Source: Hyphomicrobium sp. (GTDB taxonomy: Bacteria; Pseudomonadota; Alphaproteobacteria; Rhizobiales; Hyphomicrobiaceae). From it: a stretch of 37,334 nt of DNA. The DNA lies in assembly GCF_009026145.1 (NCBI RefSeq), contig NZ_WBUE01000036.1, forward strand, positions 1 to 37,334, in the 5' to 3' direction. Positions within the stretch are counted from its first letter, which is position 1. Every line of letters begins with the position of its first letter. The notes under the pieces were generated by a model that saw only the letters and a program-made list of their open reading frames with translations, was not told where the DNA came from and searched no databases. Below are positions 29,842 through 36,730 of this stretch, piece by piece. The translations under genes and the position numbers were made by a program.

Positions 29842-31110
29842 ATGCGTTCGCGCAACTCGCAAGGCATCCACCGGCTCTCGGCCGCGGCCATCAAACACAT
29901 CAGCGAGCCCGGCTGGCACGGAGATGGCGGCGGCCTCTTTCTCGAGGTCGATCGCAACGGCCGCAAGCGCTGGGCGATGCGCCTCACGATCAATGGCAAG
30001 CGGCGCGACTTCGGGCTGGGACCTATTCACAAGGTCTCCCTCGCCGAGGCGCGCGAACGCGCCGCCGAGTATCGCTCAAAGGCCCATCGCGGGATCGACC
30101 CACGTGCGAATAGGCGGGTAGTTGCGCCGTCGCCGGCCTCGCTCACGTTCCAAGAGGCCGCTTACCAGGTCTACGACCAGCGTCGCTTAGAGTGGCGCAA
30201 CGGCAAGCATGTCGAGCAATGGATCAACAGCTTATCCGACTACGCCTTTCCGCTCATCGGCTCGACACCCGTCAACGAGATCGCCACTCCTGAGATTCTG
30301 CAGGTCCTCGCACCAATTTGGGGCAGCAAGCCGGAGACGGCGCGCCGCGTGAAGCAGCGGCTCGCGACCATACTCGACTGGGCACGCGCAGCCGGACACC
30401 GCTCCGGCGACAACCCGACACGCCTCTTGAACGATGCACTGCCCAAACACAGCCGGGCCGACCGCCACCACCCGGCGCTTCCCTACGTAGAAGTCCCGGA
30501 CTTCATCGCCAAGCTGCGCTCGGGAAATGCCGAATCGATAACCAAACTCGCGTTCGAGTTTCTGATTTTGACGGCGACCCGCACGGCCGATGTGCGCAGC
30601 GCACGCTGGGACGAGCTCGATCGCAACGTGGCAACTTGGACGATACCCGGGCAGGACGCCGCCACCGGCCGCCGCATGAAGTCCGGTCGCGATCACGTCG
30701 TGCCCCTGTCGCGGCGTTGCGTAGGGATCCTGGCAAAAGCCAAAGTGGGCTCCGCTTCCGAGTTCATCTTCCCCGACACCCACACGGGGCACATCATGCC
30801 GGAGAACAGGTTCCTCGTCGCCCGCGACGGCCTCGGTTACGATAAAGGCACCTGCACTCCGCACGGTTTTCGCTCGAGCTTCCGCGATTGGGCCGCGGAA
30901 GAGACCACCTTCCCACCGGAGGTCGCCGAGATGGCTCTCGCTCACGCGATTAAGAACAAAGTGGAGGCCGCCTATCGGCGTGGCCACCTTCTCGCCAAGC
31001 GCCGTGAACTCATGGCGGCATGGGCGGAGTTCTGCACGCCGGCAATGAAATGTTCGAGCTGTGTGGGCCCACTAGAAGAGGCGGACCTGAAACGCCTCCA
31101 CAGCAGTTAA
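29842..31110 (+). CDS. P4-type tyrosine recombinase (phage integrase)
   Basis: Site-specific integrase of the P4/DUF4102 type that usually inserts elements at tRNA 3' ends. The 422-residue product has the N-terminal arm-binding domain (GGGLFLEVDRNGRKRWAMRL, LGPIHKVSLAEARERA). A core-binding domain covers about 100-200 and the catalytic domain follows. Catalytic residues: R in TATRTADVRSARW, K in RMKSGRDHVVPLS, HxxR in PHGFRSSFRDW, the second H in LAHAIKNK and Y in EAAYRRG. All are present, so the enzyme looks intact. ATG 29842; no clear ribosome-binding site. It is unrelated in type to the broken recombinase at its left. Confidence 0.93.
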   Translation: MRSRNSQGIHRLSAAAIKHISEPGWHGDGGGLFLEVDRNGRKRWAMRLTINGKRRDFGLGPIHKVSLAEARERAAEYRSKAHRGIDPRANRRVVAPSPASLTFQEAAYQVYDQRRLEWRNGKHVEQWINSLSDYAFPLIGSTPVNEIATPEILQVLAPIWGSKPETARRVKQRLATILDWARAAGHRSGDNPTRLLNDALPKHSRADRHHPALPYVEVPDFIAKLRSGNAESITKLAFEFLILTATRTADVRSARWDELDRNVATWTIPGQDAATGRRMKSGRDHVVPLSRRCVGILAKAKVGSASEFIFPDTHTGHIMPENRFLVARDGLGYDKGTCTPHGFRSSFRDWAAEETTFPPEVAEMALAHAIKNKVEAAYRRGHLLAKRRELMAAWAEFCTPAMKCSSCVGPLEEADLKRLHSS

Positions 31111-31188
31111 GCTCTTTTGACAATCCTGAGGGCCGAACGCGGTTCATGTTCCTCGGCTGGGGATAAGGACGTCCGTCGGCCTCTCCCC

Positions 31189-31197
31189 TGTTACAAT
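31189..31197 (+). promoter_or_regulatory. Extended -10 promoter TGTTACAAT
   Basis: TG-T-TACAAT ends 8 bp before the ATG at 31206, so the transcript would start at or within 1-2 nt of the start codon (leaderless). No Shine-Dalgarno and no good -35 are seen. The same motif occurs at 34251 and 35684. Confidence 0.5.
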
Positions 31198-31205
31198 GAC
31201 GGCAT

Positions 31206-31892
31206 ATGGATGGACAGAGCTCGCCACAGCCCGCCGAGGCGCGCCAGGTCCCGACGCTGCCCCTCGATGATGTGATGCAGCGCTTCTCCGAGGCCGGCAT
31301 CGGACGATCCCGCCGCTCGCTCATTCGCTATTGTCAGAGCGGTTTGCTCGACGGCACCAAGGCCGACACAGAGACCGGCCCGACGTGGTTCGTTACCGAA
31401 GCCTCCGTCGAGCGCGCCATTCAGCAATTAAGCGACATGATTGCGTTGACGGATGCTGCGCGCCACGGCGGGCACGAGCTCGCCGAAGCGCGCCATGACG
31501 GTGTCCATATTTTGGCCCCGCCACACCACGACGAAGCGCGTCACGGTCCGCCAGTGGCGGACGCTGGCGTAGTGGCGGAGGCCGTAATTCCTGACGCGAC
31601 GGAGCCCGCCGTGGCGCGCCGCAGCACGCCAGAGCACGACATCTACGAGCACCCGTATGTGAAGCGCCTCGAGGATCGCGTGGAGAAGCTTGAAGCCAAG
31701 TACGAAGCGCAGGTACGCCGTACGGAGGAGATCCAATTGAAGGGCCAGGCCCAATTGCTCGAGCTGCAACGCATGACGGCCGTCGGCCAGAGCCAGACGC
31801 TGGCCGACTTCATGTTAAAGGCGAAGGATTGGATGCTCGGTCGCGGCAGTGAAGCGGAACAGCGCGGCCCGGAAGATGCCCCCAGCTCGTAG
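31206..31892 (+). CDS. Predicted DNA-binding protein with MerR-like N-terminus and coiled coil
   Basis: A 228-residue protein. The N-terminal about 70 residues (LDDVMQRFSEAGIGRSRRSL, IRYCQSGLLDGTK, TWFVTEASVERAIQQL) look like a MerR/excisionase-type winged helix. A His/Ala/Pro-rich low-complexity linker covers about 80-145 (several H-D-E repeats). A coiled coil follows at about 150-190 (YVKRLEDRVEKLEAKYEAQVRR). The C-terminus is polar. The layout (HTH plus coiled coil) suits a plasmid- or ICE-type regulator or partition accessory. I do not recognise a named family. Confidence 0.7.
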   Translation: MDGQSSPQPAEARQVPTLPLDDVMQRFSEAGIGRSRRSLIRYCQSGLLDGTKADTETGPTWFVTEASVERAIQQLSDMIALTDAARHGGHELAEARHDGVHILAPPHHDEARHGPPVADAGVVAEAVIPDATEPAVARRSTPEHDIYEHPYVKRLEDRVEKLEAKYEAQVRRTEEIQLKGQAQLLELQRMTAVGQSQTLADFMLKAKDWMLGRGSEAEQRGPEDAPSS

Positions 31893-31933
31893 CGGTCACT
31901 GTTGATAACCCGAAAGGGCAGGGGAGCAGGGCC

Positions 31934-31939
31934 TATAAT
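31934..31939 (+). promoter_or_regulatory. -10 element TATAAT before the HTH gene
   Basis: A perfect TATAAT 13 bp before the ATG at 31953, giving a leader of about 7 nt. No -35 match at 17 bp and no Shine-Dalgarno were seen. Confidence 0.45.
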
Positions 31940-31952
31940 TGCAACAAGGCGT

Positions 31953-32309
31953 ATGGACCACATCGGCAGTCAGTTGCAAACGATCGAGCAGAACTTGAAG
32001 CTCAACACCAGCGATCCGATCGCGCGGCATGGCTTCACGCAACTGCCGAATTTCATCCTGCGCAATCCCGAGCTATCCGCCAACGCCAAGACCGCCTACT
32101 CGCTGCTCCTGAGCTACGCCTGGCACAACAACCTGTGCTTTCCCGGCCAGGAACGCCTCGCCGAGCACATGGGCGCGCACGTCTCGACCGTGAGCCGCGC
32201 CATTTCCGAGCTTGAGGAATATTCGCTCATCGAGATCGAGCGCCGCGGGCAGGGGCGGACCAACTACTACACGATCAATTTCGTCGTGAAGAAGAAGAGC
32301 AAATCCTGA
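31953..32309 (+). CDS. Helix-turn-helix (HTH_36-like) replication/regulatory protein
   Basis: A 118-residue protein matching the replication-initiator-type winged helix (HTH_36). FTQLPNFILRNPELSANAKTAYSLLLSYA is followed by CFPGQERLAEHMGAHVSTVSRAISELEEYSLIEIERRGQGRTNYYTIN. The second stretch is a classic recognition-helix plus wing. The C-terminus ends in lysines and serine. This is the N-terminal domain of many Rep proteins, here without a further replication domain. The gene runs directly into a cluster of TTGC/GCAA half-sites; the last half-site pair overlaps its stop codon. It is the obvious candidate to bind that array. ATG 31953 is preferred to 31902. Confidence 0.8.
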   Translation: MDHIGSQLQTIEQNLKLNTSDPIARHGFTQLPNFILRNPELSANAKTAYSLLLSYAWHNNLCFPGQERLAEHMGAHVSTVSRAISELEEYSLIEIERRGQGRTNYYTINFVVKKKSKS

Positions 32310-32390
32310 TTTGCGCCGGTGCAAGTCTAAATTTGCATAAGCTCAATTCGAGATTTGCACGGGGGCAAGTCTAGTTGCTCACCAGCGCAA
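32299..32390. repeat. Iteron-like cluster of GATTTGC/GCAAGTC half-sites
   Basis: Two 22-bp direct copies (32308-32329 and 32352-32373, 19 of 22 identical), each an imperfect dyad GATTTGC-N6-GCAAGTC. Additional half-sites: GCAAATC 32299, AATTTGC 32330, AGTTGC 32373 and GCAA 32387. The copies are 44 bp apart, about four helical turns. AT-rich DNA follows (about 32390-32530) with TAAGAATAT repeated. This is the appearance of a replication origin or an autoregulatory operator array. No gene is seen in 32310-32589. Confidence 0.65.
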
Positions 32391-32589
32391 TTCATTCTAT
32401 ATAAGAATATGCAGTTAAGAATATTCCAGATGAAAAATACTAAGATAGGGAATGCATTCATTGAAAATGAAAAACTAGGAACGGCAACCCTTGACTTATT
32501 TGGACTTCGTGGCCCAAAATTACGAGGTTGATACACCTGCTTCATATTCACCTGATGGCCTGCAGCCGGCTTGGTCGTGGCCCGTCGTC

Positions 32590-32823
32590 TTAGAGCAATG
32601 CGAGAAACTCCTCGGGGCTCAGTCTCGCTTGCTTGAGGATTGCGTGCAGCATGGGGCGCGGCAGGTCCCGGCCCTTGTGCACGGCAACGGTTGTCGCCCG
32701 GCTGGGGTCGTCGCGATGCACGAGGCGATGATGGCTACCGGCGGAGCGCACCACGACGAAGCCGCCACGCTCAAGGGTGCGGATCACCTCGCTGGCCTTC
32801 AGAGAGGGCAAGCGTGCCGTCAT
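32590..32823 (-). CDS. hicA: HicA-type mRNA interferase toxin
   Basis: A 77-residue toxin of the HicA dsRBD-like fold: LKASEVIRTLERGGFVVVRSAGSHHRLVHRDD carries the family active-site His in GSHHR. VAVHKGRDLPRPMLHAILKQARLSPEEFLALL completes it. HicA cleaves mRNA and is neutralised by HicB. Its ATG overlaps the end of hicB (ATGA, 32820-32823), so the antitoxin is translated first. Length is normal and no truncation is seen. Confidence 0.92.
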   Translation of the reverse strand: MTARLPSLKASEVIRTLERGGFVVVRSAGSHHRLVHRDDPSRATTVAVHKGRDLPRPMLHAILKQARLSPEEFLALL

Positions 32824-33077
32824 GCGGCCAGAGAAACCGTCACCTCACGCATCTGGGCCTTGCCGATCTCGACGGGGATGTCTTCGCCGCGCTCACGACG
32901 GCTTTCGAGCACCAGCTCGATCGCCTCCTTGGCCATGGCCATCGCCTCGTCCTCGGTGTCGCCGGCGGTGACGACTTCCGGCAGCGCCGGCACGTGCACC
33001 AGGAAGCCACCCTCCTCCATGGGCTCGAGAAAGACCGTGTAGGTATAGCGACTGTCCACCGCGATGTGCCTTCTCAT
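32820..33077 (-). CDS. hicB: HicB-family antitoxin
   Basis: The antitoxin partner of HicA. YTVFLEPMEEGGFLVHVPALPEVVTAGDTEDEAMAMAKEAIELVLESRRERGEDIP is the standard HicB partial RNase-H-like fold. The C-terminus is short (85 residues from 33077), with no recognisable ribbon-helix-helix domain. I chose ATG 33077 because a promoter (TTGACA-N16-TACCAT) overlaps the alternative ATG at 33095. The gene order hicB-hicA is reversed from many loci, but this arrangement is known. Confidence 0.9.
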   Translation of the reverse strand: MRRHIAVDSRYTYTVFLEPMEEGGFLVHVPALPEVVTAGDTEDEAMAMAKEAIELVLESRRERGEDIPVEIGKAQMREVTVSLAA

Positions 33078-33093
33078 AGATTTGATGGGGTTC

Positions 33094-33121
33094 ATGGTAC
33101 GGGGGGAGGGTGGATTGTCAA
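33094..33121 (-). promoter_or_regulatory. Candidate hicBA promoter
   Basis: Reading the minus strand: TTGACA (33121-33116), 16 bp spacer, TACCAT (33099-33094). Expected transcription start is about 10 nt upstream of the hicB ATG at 33077. Confidence 0.45.
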
Positions 33122-33279
33122 TGAACGGCCCCTGTTTGCGGAGTTCGCGGTGACGCCGCCGTGAATCTTCGTCGGTCTATATTCGCTGATGTTCACGTAT
33201 GAGCTGGACGGTTAGGCAATATTCAAGTCTATTCATATGGACTATTCTATAACTCCCAAGCGGTACGTGGGGATTAGAC

Positions 33280-33300
33280 GGGGGATACATGATATCCCCC
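33280..33300. other. Hairpin GGGGGATA-CATGA-TATCCCCC
   Basis: A perfect 8-bp stem with a 5-nt loop in the non-coding stretch between hicB and the ParE gene. No T-tract follows. It could be a terminator for antisense RNA, a protein site, or part of the candidate oriT region to the right. Confidence 0.5.
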
Positions 33301-33322
33301 CTCATAAAGCACGCGAAACAAC

Positions 33323-33328
33323 TATAAT
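33323..33328 (+). promoter_or_regulatory. TATAAT -10 element driving the structured region
   Basis: CTATAATGACC, similar to the other element promoters. A transcript would start near 33335 and run through the structured region 33365-33597. No good -35 or protein gene follows. Confidence 0.4.
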
Positions 33329-33364
33329 GACCTGAGTTGACTGCTTTTCTTGAGTATCCGCCAT

Positions 33365-33597
33365 GTCGGGCGTCCCGCCCGACCCCAGTCCTTTTCGGTC
33401 CTCCTGTCCTCTCCTAACGGACACGACGGCCCGTCCTTTCGGCTACGCGCGCAATCGAGTCTCAAGCACGTAGGGCCGAAAGGAGCAAAGGACCGGGGTC
33501 GGGCCGTCCGCTTGGCAGGAGCCGAACGTTGCCTTCAGCCGCAGGCGTTCTCTCGAGAGAGCAGGCCGACATGGCGGACACGAGGACCTGACCTCGT
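33365..33597. other. Highly structured non-coding region: candidate oriT or structured RNA
   Basis: The 546-bp hicB-parE gap has no credible gene. Nested inverted repeats: GTCGGGCG-TCC-CGCCCGAC (33365-33383); GCCCGACCCCAGTCCTTT (33377-33394) with AAAGGACCGGGGTCGGGC (33487-33504), 17 of 18 paired; CCTTTCGGC-TACG (33435-33447) with CGTAGGGCCGAAAGG (33469-33483); perfect TCTCTCGAGAGA (33549-33560); ACGAGG...CCTCGT (33580-33597). The second and third can form one long branched stem. It lies in a mobilizable element near a coupling ATPase and Replic_Relax gene, so oriT is plausible; a transcribed regulatory RNA is the alternative. Confidence 0.55.
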
Positions 33598-33641
33598 TCG
33601 AACTGAGCCTTGAGATTTTGGCGATATTCAATACGCGTTGA

Positions 33642-33929
33642 TCAATACGGCATGTTCCGCGCACCGTGATAAACGCGGAGAATAACGACCTGCTGCGCGG
33701 CCTCGTCGATCTCATAAATAATCTTGTAGCGCCACGGCGGCACGACGAATTTGCGTGCCGGCGGCAGCTCGGAGACGCGGCCCATACCCGGCACGGCGCC
33801 CAGCTTTTCGCACAACTCTTCGATGCGGTTGATCACCCGTTGCGCGGCCACTGGACTGTCCTGGCTGATGTACGCGGCGAGCTCCTCGAGATCGGCGAGC
33901 GCGAGTTCGGAAAACCGAACCCGCATCAT
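33642..33929 (-). CDS. RelE/ParE-family toxin
   Basis: A 95-residue ParE/RelE-type toxin: VRFSELALADLEELAAYISQDSPVAAQRVINRIEELCEKL, then GRVSELPPARKFVVPPWRYKIIYEID and VVILRVYHGARNMPY. The closing YHGAR is typical of the family. Targets of such toxins are gyrase (ParE) or ribosome-bound mRNA (RelE); the sequence does not decide. The start overlaps the antitoxin stop (ATGA). It appears full length. Confidence 0.9.
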   Translation of the reverse strand: MMRVRFSELALADLEELAAYISQDSPVAAQRVINRIEELCEKLGAVPGMGRVSELPPARKFVVPPWRYKIIYEIDEAAQQVVILRVYHGARNMPY

Positions 33930-34150
33930 GAACGATAGCGGCCGAAGAATTTCTTTACTTTGGCGTCACTCGCGAATTCTCCGCGCCGCACCGCCTCCTG
34001 CGCCCGCTTCACACCTTCAAGCTCGTCGGCCGACAGTGGTGCGTCGTCGGCTTGTGCGGCGATGAGTTCTAATGCCTCGGCCGCCGCCGCTTGCCGCTCC
34101 TCCGGCAGATTCCGGATCTTTTCAATCGCCTGTTCAAGTACCTTCATCAT
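33926..34150 (-). CDS. Antitoxin partner of the ParE-like toxin
   Basis: A 74-residue protein (MMKVLEQAIEKIRNLPEER, then AAAEALELIAAQADDAPLSADELEGVKRAQEAVRRGEFASDAKVKKFF). The final part (E..RRGEFASD) is shared with the second antitoxin at 36746. It has no obvious DNA-binding ribbon, so regulation may rest on the upstream site GTGATA-AA-GTGTTTG. Its stop overlaps the toxin start. ATG also occurs at 34147. Confidence 0.85.
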   Translation of the reverse strand: MMKVLEQAIEKIRNLPEERQAAAAEALELIAAQADDAPLSADELEGVKRAQEAVRRGEFASDAKVKKFFGRYRS

Positions 34151-34166
34151 GCAAACACTTTATCAC
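34151..34166 (-). promoter_or_regulatory. Antitoxin operator/promoter motif, copy 1
   Basis: Minus-strand GTGATA-AA-GTGTTTG-C directly abuts the antitoxin ATG. Nearly the same motif (GTGATA-GTGTTTG) precedes the second antitoxin at 36731-36745. It may combine a -10 element and an operator. Confidence 0.45.
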
Positions 34167-34250
34167 ACCGTCTCCGGCGTGCGAAATGTTGCCACCATGC
34201 TTCATTTATTCACAGCCTAGCCGCATAGCGCCGCGATATAAGTTCTGCAC

Positions 34251-34259
34251 TGCTACAAT
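34251..34259 (+). promoter_or_regulatory. Extended -10 promoter TGCTACAAT for the coupling-protein gene
   Basis: TG-C-TACAAT. The expected start near 34266 gives a leader of about 125 nt before the ATG at 34390. The leader carries a 7-bp hairpin CGGCCGC-GCTCA-GCGGCCG (34278-34296). An ATG overlapping this -10 (34258) could not be translated from this promoter. Confidence 0.5.
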
Positions 34260-34389
34260 GGAGGGCAAGAAACCAGCCGGCCGCGCTCAGCGGCCGCCGT
34301 CCGCCCCCGGCTTGGCCGCTCCACACACAAGCAGTGCCACGACTTAGCGTCTCTCATTGCGACAGACGCCTCGGCTCGGACGGCGACCC

Positions 34390-35670
34390 ATGGTCGACGA
34401 CAGCATCGACGATGCCGATCACATCGAGCTCGGAACCCATCCCGATGGGTCTTGGGCGCGTCTCGGTCGCAACGATCGCCGGCGCCATATCTACCTAATC
34501 GGCAAGACCGGTACCGGCAAGTCGACGCTACTCCTTAATTTGATGCTGGCCGATCTCGAGCGCGGCCACGGCTTTGCGCTCATCGACCCGCACGGGGATC
34601 TGGCCCTGGCCGTCGCCGCTGCGACGCCGGCTTGGCGCACCAACGATGTCGTCTACCTCGACCCCTCCGACCTGGCGCACCCGGTAGGTTTCAATCCCCT
34701 TTACGGCGTGAGTGTCGATCACCGGCCGCTGGTGGCGGCGCACATCGTCGCCGCCTTCCAGCACATCTGGGGCAGCTCGTGGGGTCCGCGTCTCGAATAC
34801 ATCCTGACCAACAGTTTGCGTCTTTTGCTCGATGCGCCGGGATCGACGTTGCTCGGGCTGCCACGACTGCTGGCGGATGAAGGCTATCGCAAGCGCCTTC
34901 TGGCGCACGCGCGCGATCCCGTCGTGCGCAGCTTCTGGCAAAGCGAGTTCGCGCAGTACTCCGACCGCTACGCGACGGAAGCGATCGCGCCCATTCAGAA
35001 CAAGGTCGGCACGCTGCTGTCGCCGCCAGCCTTGAGGAACATGCTCGGCCAAGTGCGGAGCACGATCGACATTCGCAGGATCATGGATAGCGGGCAGGTG
35101 CTCATCGTCAATCTCGCCAAGGGTAAGCTCGGGGAGACGCCGGCGCACCTGCTCGGCGCTTTCCTCTCCACGGCTTTCGCGCAGGCGGCCGAAGGGCGCG
35201 CCGAGCTGCCTGAGCACGCGCGCCGCGACTTCACGCTCTACGCCGATGAGTTCCAGAACTTTGCCACCGACAGCTTCGCCGCCATTCTGTCGGAAGCGCG
35301 CAAGTACCGTTTGGCCCTGGTGCTCGCCCACCAGTTCTTGGGCCAGCTGTCTCCCCTGTTGCGCCAGGCCGTCATCGGCAACGCCGGATCGATCCTCGCC
35401 TTTCGCATCGGCGCCGAGGATGCCCCGCTGATCGCCGCCGAGCTCGGGATTGAGAGCAAGAGCGCACTGACCGACACGGTCAACTTCGCGCTGTGGGCGA
35501 AGCTGTTGCGCGCAGGTGTTCCGACCGATCCCCGCCGCATCGACACGGCTCCGCCGGCAGACATCGCCGGCGGCCGCTTCGACGCCGTGCGCAACCGTTC
35601 CCGCGCGCGCAGCGCGCGGCCGCGGGCAGCGGTCGAAGCCAAGATCGCCCGGTTCCTCAGCGGCGCTTGA
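34390..35670 (+). CDS. VirD4/TraG-like coupling ATPase
   Basis: A 426-residue P-loop ATPase of the TraG/TraD/TraM-recognition type that hands DNA to a type IV secretion channel. Walker A is GKTGTGKST (about residues 41-49), Walker B-like FTLYADEFQNF lies about 290-300, and the conserved LVLAHQFLGQL (sensor region) follows. Early on, ALIDPHGDLA is the family's second-strand motif. No N-terminal transmembrane helices are visible, unlike full VirD4; this shorter form occurs beside Replic_Relax genes in mobilizable elements. The C-terminus is basic (RSRARSARPRAAVEAK). ATG 34390 was chosen over TTG 34357. Confidence 0.87.
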   Translation: MVDDSIDDADHIELGTHPDGSWARLGRNDRRRHIYLIGKTGTGKSTLLLNLMLADLERGHGFALIDPHGDLALAVAAATPAWRTNDVVYLDPSDLAHPVGFNPLYGVSVDHRPLVAAHIVAAFQHIWGSSWGPRLEYILTNSLRLLLDAPGSTLLGLPRLLADEGYRKRLLAHARDPVVRSFWQSEFAQYSDRYATEAIAPIQNKVGTLLSPPALRNMLGQVRSTIDIRRIMDSGQVLIVNLAKGKLGETPAHLLGAFLSTAFAQAAEGRAELPEHARRDFTLYADEFQNFATDSFAAILSEARKYRLALVLAHQFLGQLSPLLRQAVIGNAGSILAFRIGAEDAPLIAAELGIESKSALTDTVNFALWAKLLRAGVPTDPRRIDTAPPADIAGGRFDAVRNRSRARSARPRAAVEAKIARFLSGA

Positions 35671-35683
35671 CCGGCGTCCCGTT

Positions 35684-35692
35684 TGCTACAAT
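35684..35692 (+). promoter_or_regulatory. Extended -10 promoter TGCTACAAT for the Replic_Relax gene
   Basis: TG-C-TACAAT ends 6 bp before the ATG at 35699, so transcription would start at the ATG. It lies in the 28-bp gap after the coupling ATPase stop. No Shine-Dalgarno is seen. Confidence 0.55.
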
Positions 35693-35698
35693 TGGCAC

Positions 35699-36685
35699 AT
35701 GCCGATCTTGAGCCCGTCACCGCCCGCCACAGCGCGCCGCAGCCGGTTTGCGCGCGAAGGCCCGCCGCCGATGGCGCTGACCGATGACGACCTACTGATC
35801 CTCCGCCACGTCGCCAAGCATCGCTTTCTCCGCTCGACGCATCTCATCCGCCTGCTCGCCCACCGCAGCGACAAGAAAGTGACTGAGCGCCTGGCCGTGC
35901 TTTTTCACAATGGCCTGCTCGACCGTCCGCGCTCGCAGCTCGACTACTACGCGACGGCTGGCTCGCGGCCGATGGTGTACGCGCTCGGCAACCGTGGTGC
36001 CGCCCTGCTTGCAGAGATCGCCGGCATCGAGCGAGCGAAGGTCGACTGGACCGACAAGAACCGAACAGCACGCCGCCCTTTTATCGAGCACACGCTGCTC
36101 ATCGCCGATCTCATGGTGGCGCTCGAGGTCGCCGTGCGTGCGCGCCCCGGCGCGCGGCTGATCGAGCCGCGCGACATCCTCGCCGCTGCACCGCGGCCGA
36201 CGCGAGCAATGCCCAATCCCTTCGCGTTCCAGATTCGAACGCACAACAAGGGAAACGCGACAGACTTTTCCGTAATCCCCGATTGCGTCTTTGGTCTCGA
36301 CGGTGTCGGTCGAGGACTTAAGTATTTTTTCCTCGAGGCCGACCGGGCGACGATGCCGGTGATGCGCAAAGGTCCTACGCAGACCTCCATGTTTCGCAAG
36401 TTCCTCGCTTACGCGGCGGGCGGTGGCGCCGAGAATCTGTTCGGCCGGCAGGTCGGCATCGCCAACTTCCGCGTGCTCACGCTCACGACCACCCACGAGC
36501 GGACACACTCGATGATTGCCGCGCTGAAGGAGGCGACGGCCGGCCGCGGTTTGCGCCAGTTCCTATTCACCGATCGTAACGCGCTCGCCAATGCGCACGA
36601 CGGACTTGCGCTGCCATGGACGACCGGCAAGGGCGAGATCGTGCGTCTCCTCGACGAGGTCCCGCTTATCAGCCCGGCTCCATGA
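35699..36685 (+). CDS. Replication-relaxation (Replic_Relax-like) protein
   Basis: A 328-residue protein. The N-terminal winged helix (about residues 25-90: LTDDDLLILRHVAKHRFLRSTHLIRLLAHRSDKK, LFHNGLLDRPRSQLDY) is followed by a GSRPMVYALGNRGAALLAE hinge. The C-terminal half has IPDCVFGLDG and then KYFFLEADRATMP, the acidic pattern of a PD-(D/E)xK-like nuclease core. This pairing is characteristic of Replic_Relax proteins, suspected DNA-processing or relaxase-like enzymes of plasmids and mobilizable elements. It directly follows the coupling ATPase. Catalysis is inferred; no classical relaxase HUH motif is present. Confidence 0.78.
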   Translation: MPILSPSPPATARRSRFAREGPPPMALTDDDLLILRHVAKHRFLRSTHLIRLLAHRSDKKVTERLAVLFHNGLLDRPRSQLDYYATAGSRPMVYALGNRGAALLAEIAGIERAKVDWTDKNRTARRPFIEHTLLIADLMVALEVAVRARPGARLIEPRDILAAAPRPTRAMPNPFAFQIRTHNKGNATDFSVIPDCVFGLDGVGRGLKYFFLEADRATMPVMRKGPTQTSMFRKFLAYAAGGGAENLFGRQVGIANFRVLTLTTTHERTHSMIAALKEATAGRGLRQFLFTDRNALANAHDGLALPWTTGKGEIVRLLDEVPLISPAP

Positions 36686-36730
36686 CGGGCACCGTGCTGC
36701 CGGCAGCCATTGGCATCGTCCCCGAGATTC

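Noticed and set aside
32327..32551. 74-residue open frame on - across the AT-rich region
   Set aside because: Overlaps the iteron-like repeats, lacks a ribosome-binding site and resembles nothing known.
33350..33613. 87-residue open frame (TTG start) over the structured region
   Set aside because: It runs through long inverted repeats, has no ribosome-binding site and an Arg/Pro/Ser-rich composition; the DNA structure explains the region better.
34258..34347. 29-residue peptide frame
   Set aside because: Its ATG overlaps the -10 element TACAAT, so it lies upstream of the expected transcript start.
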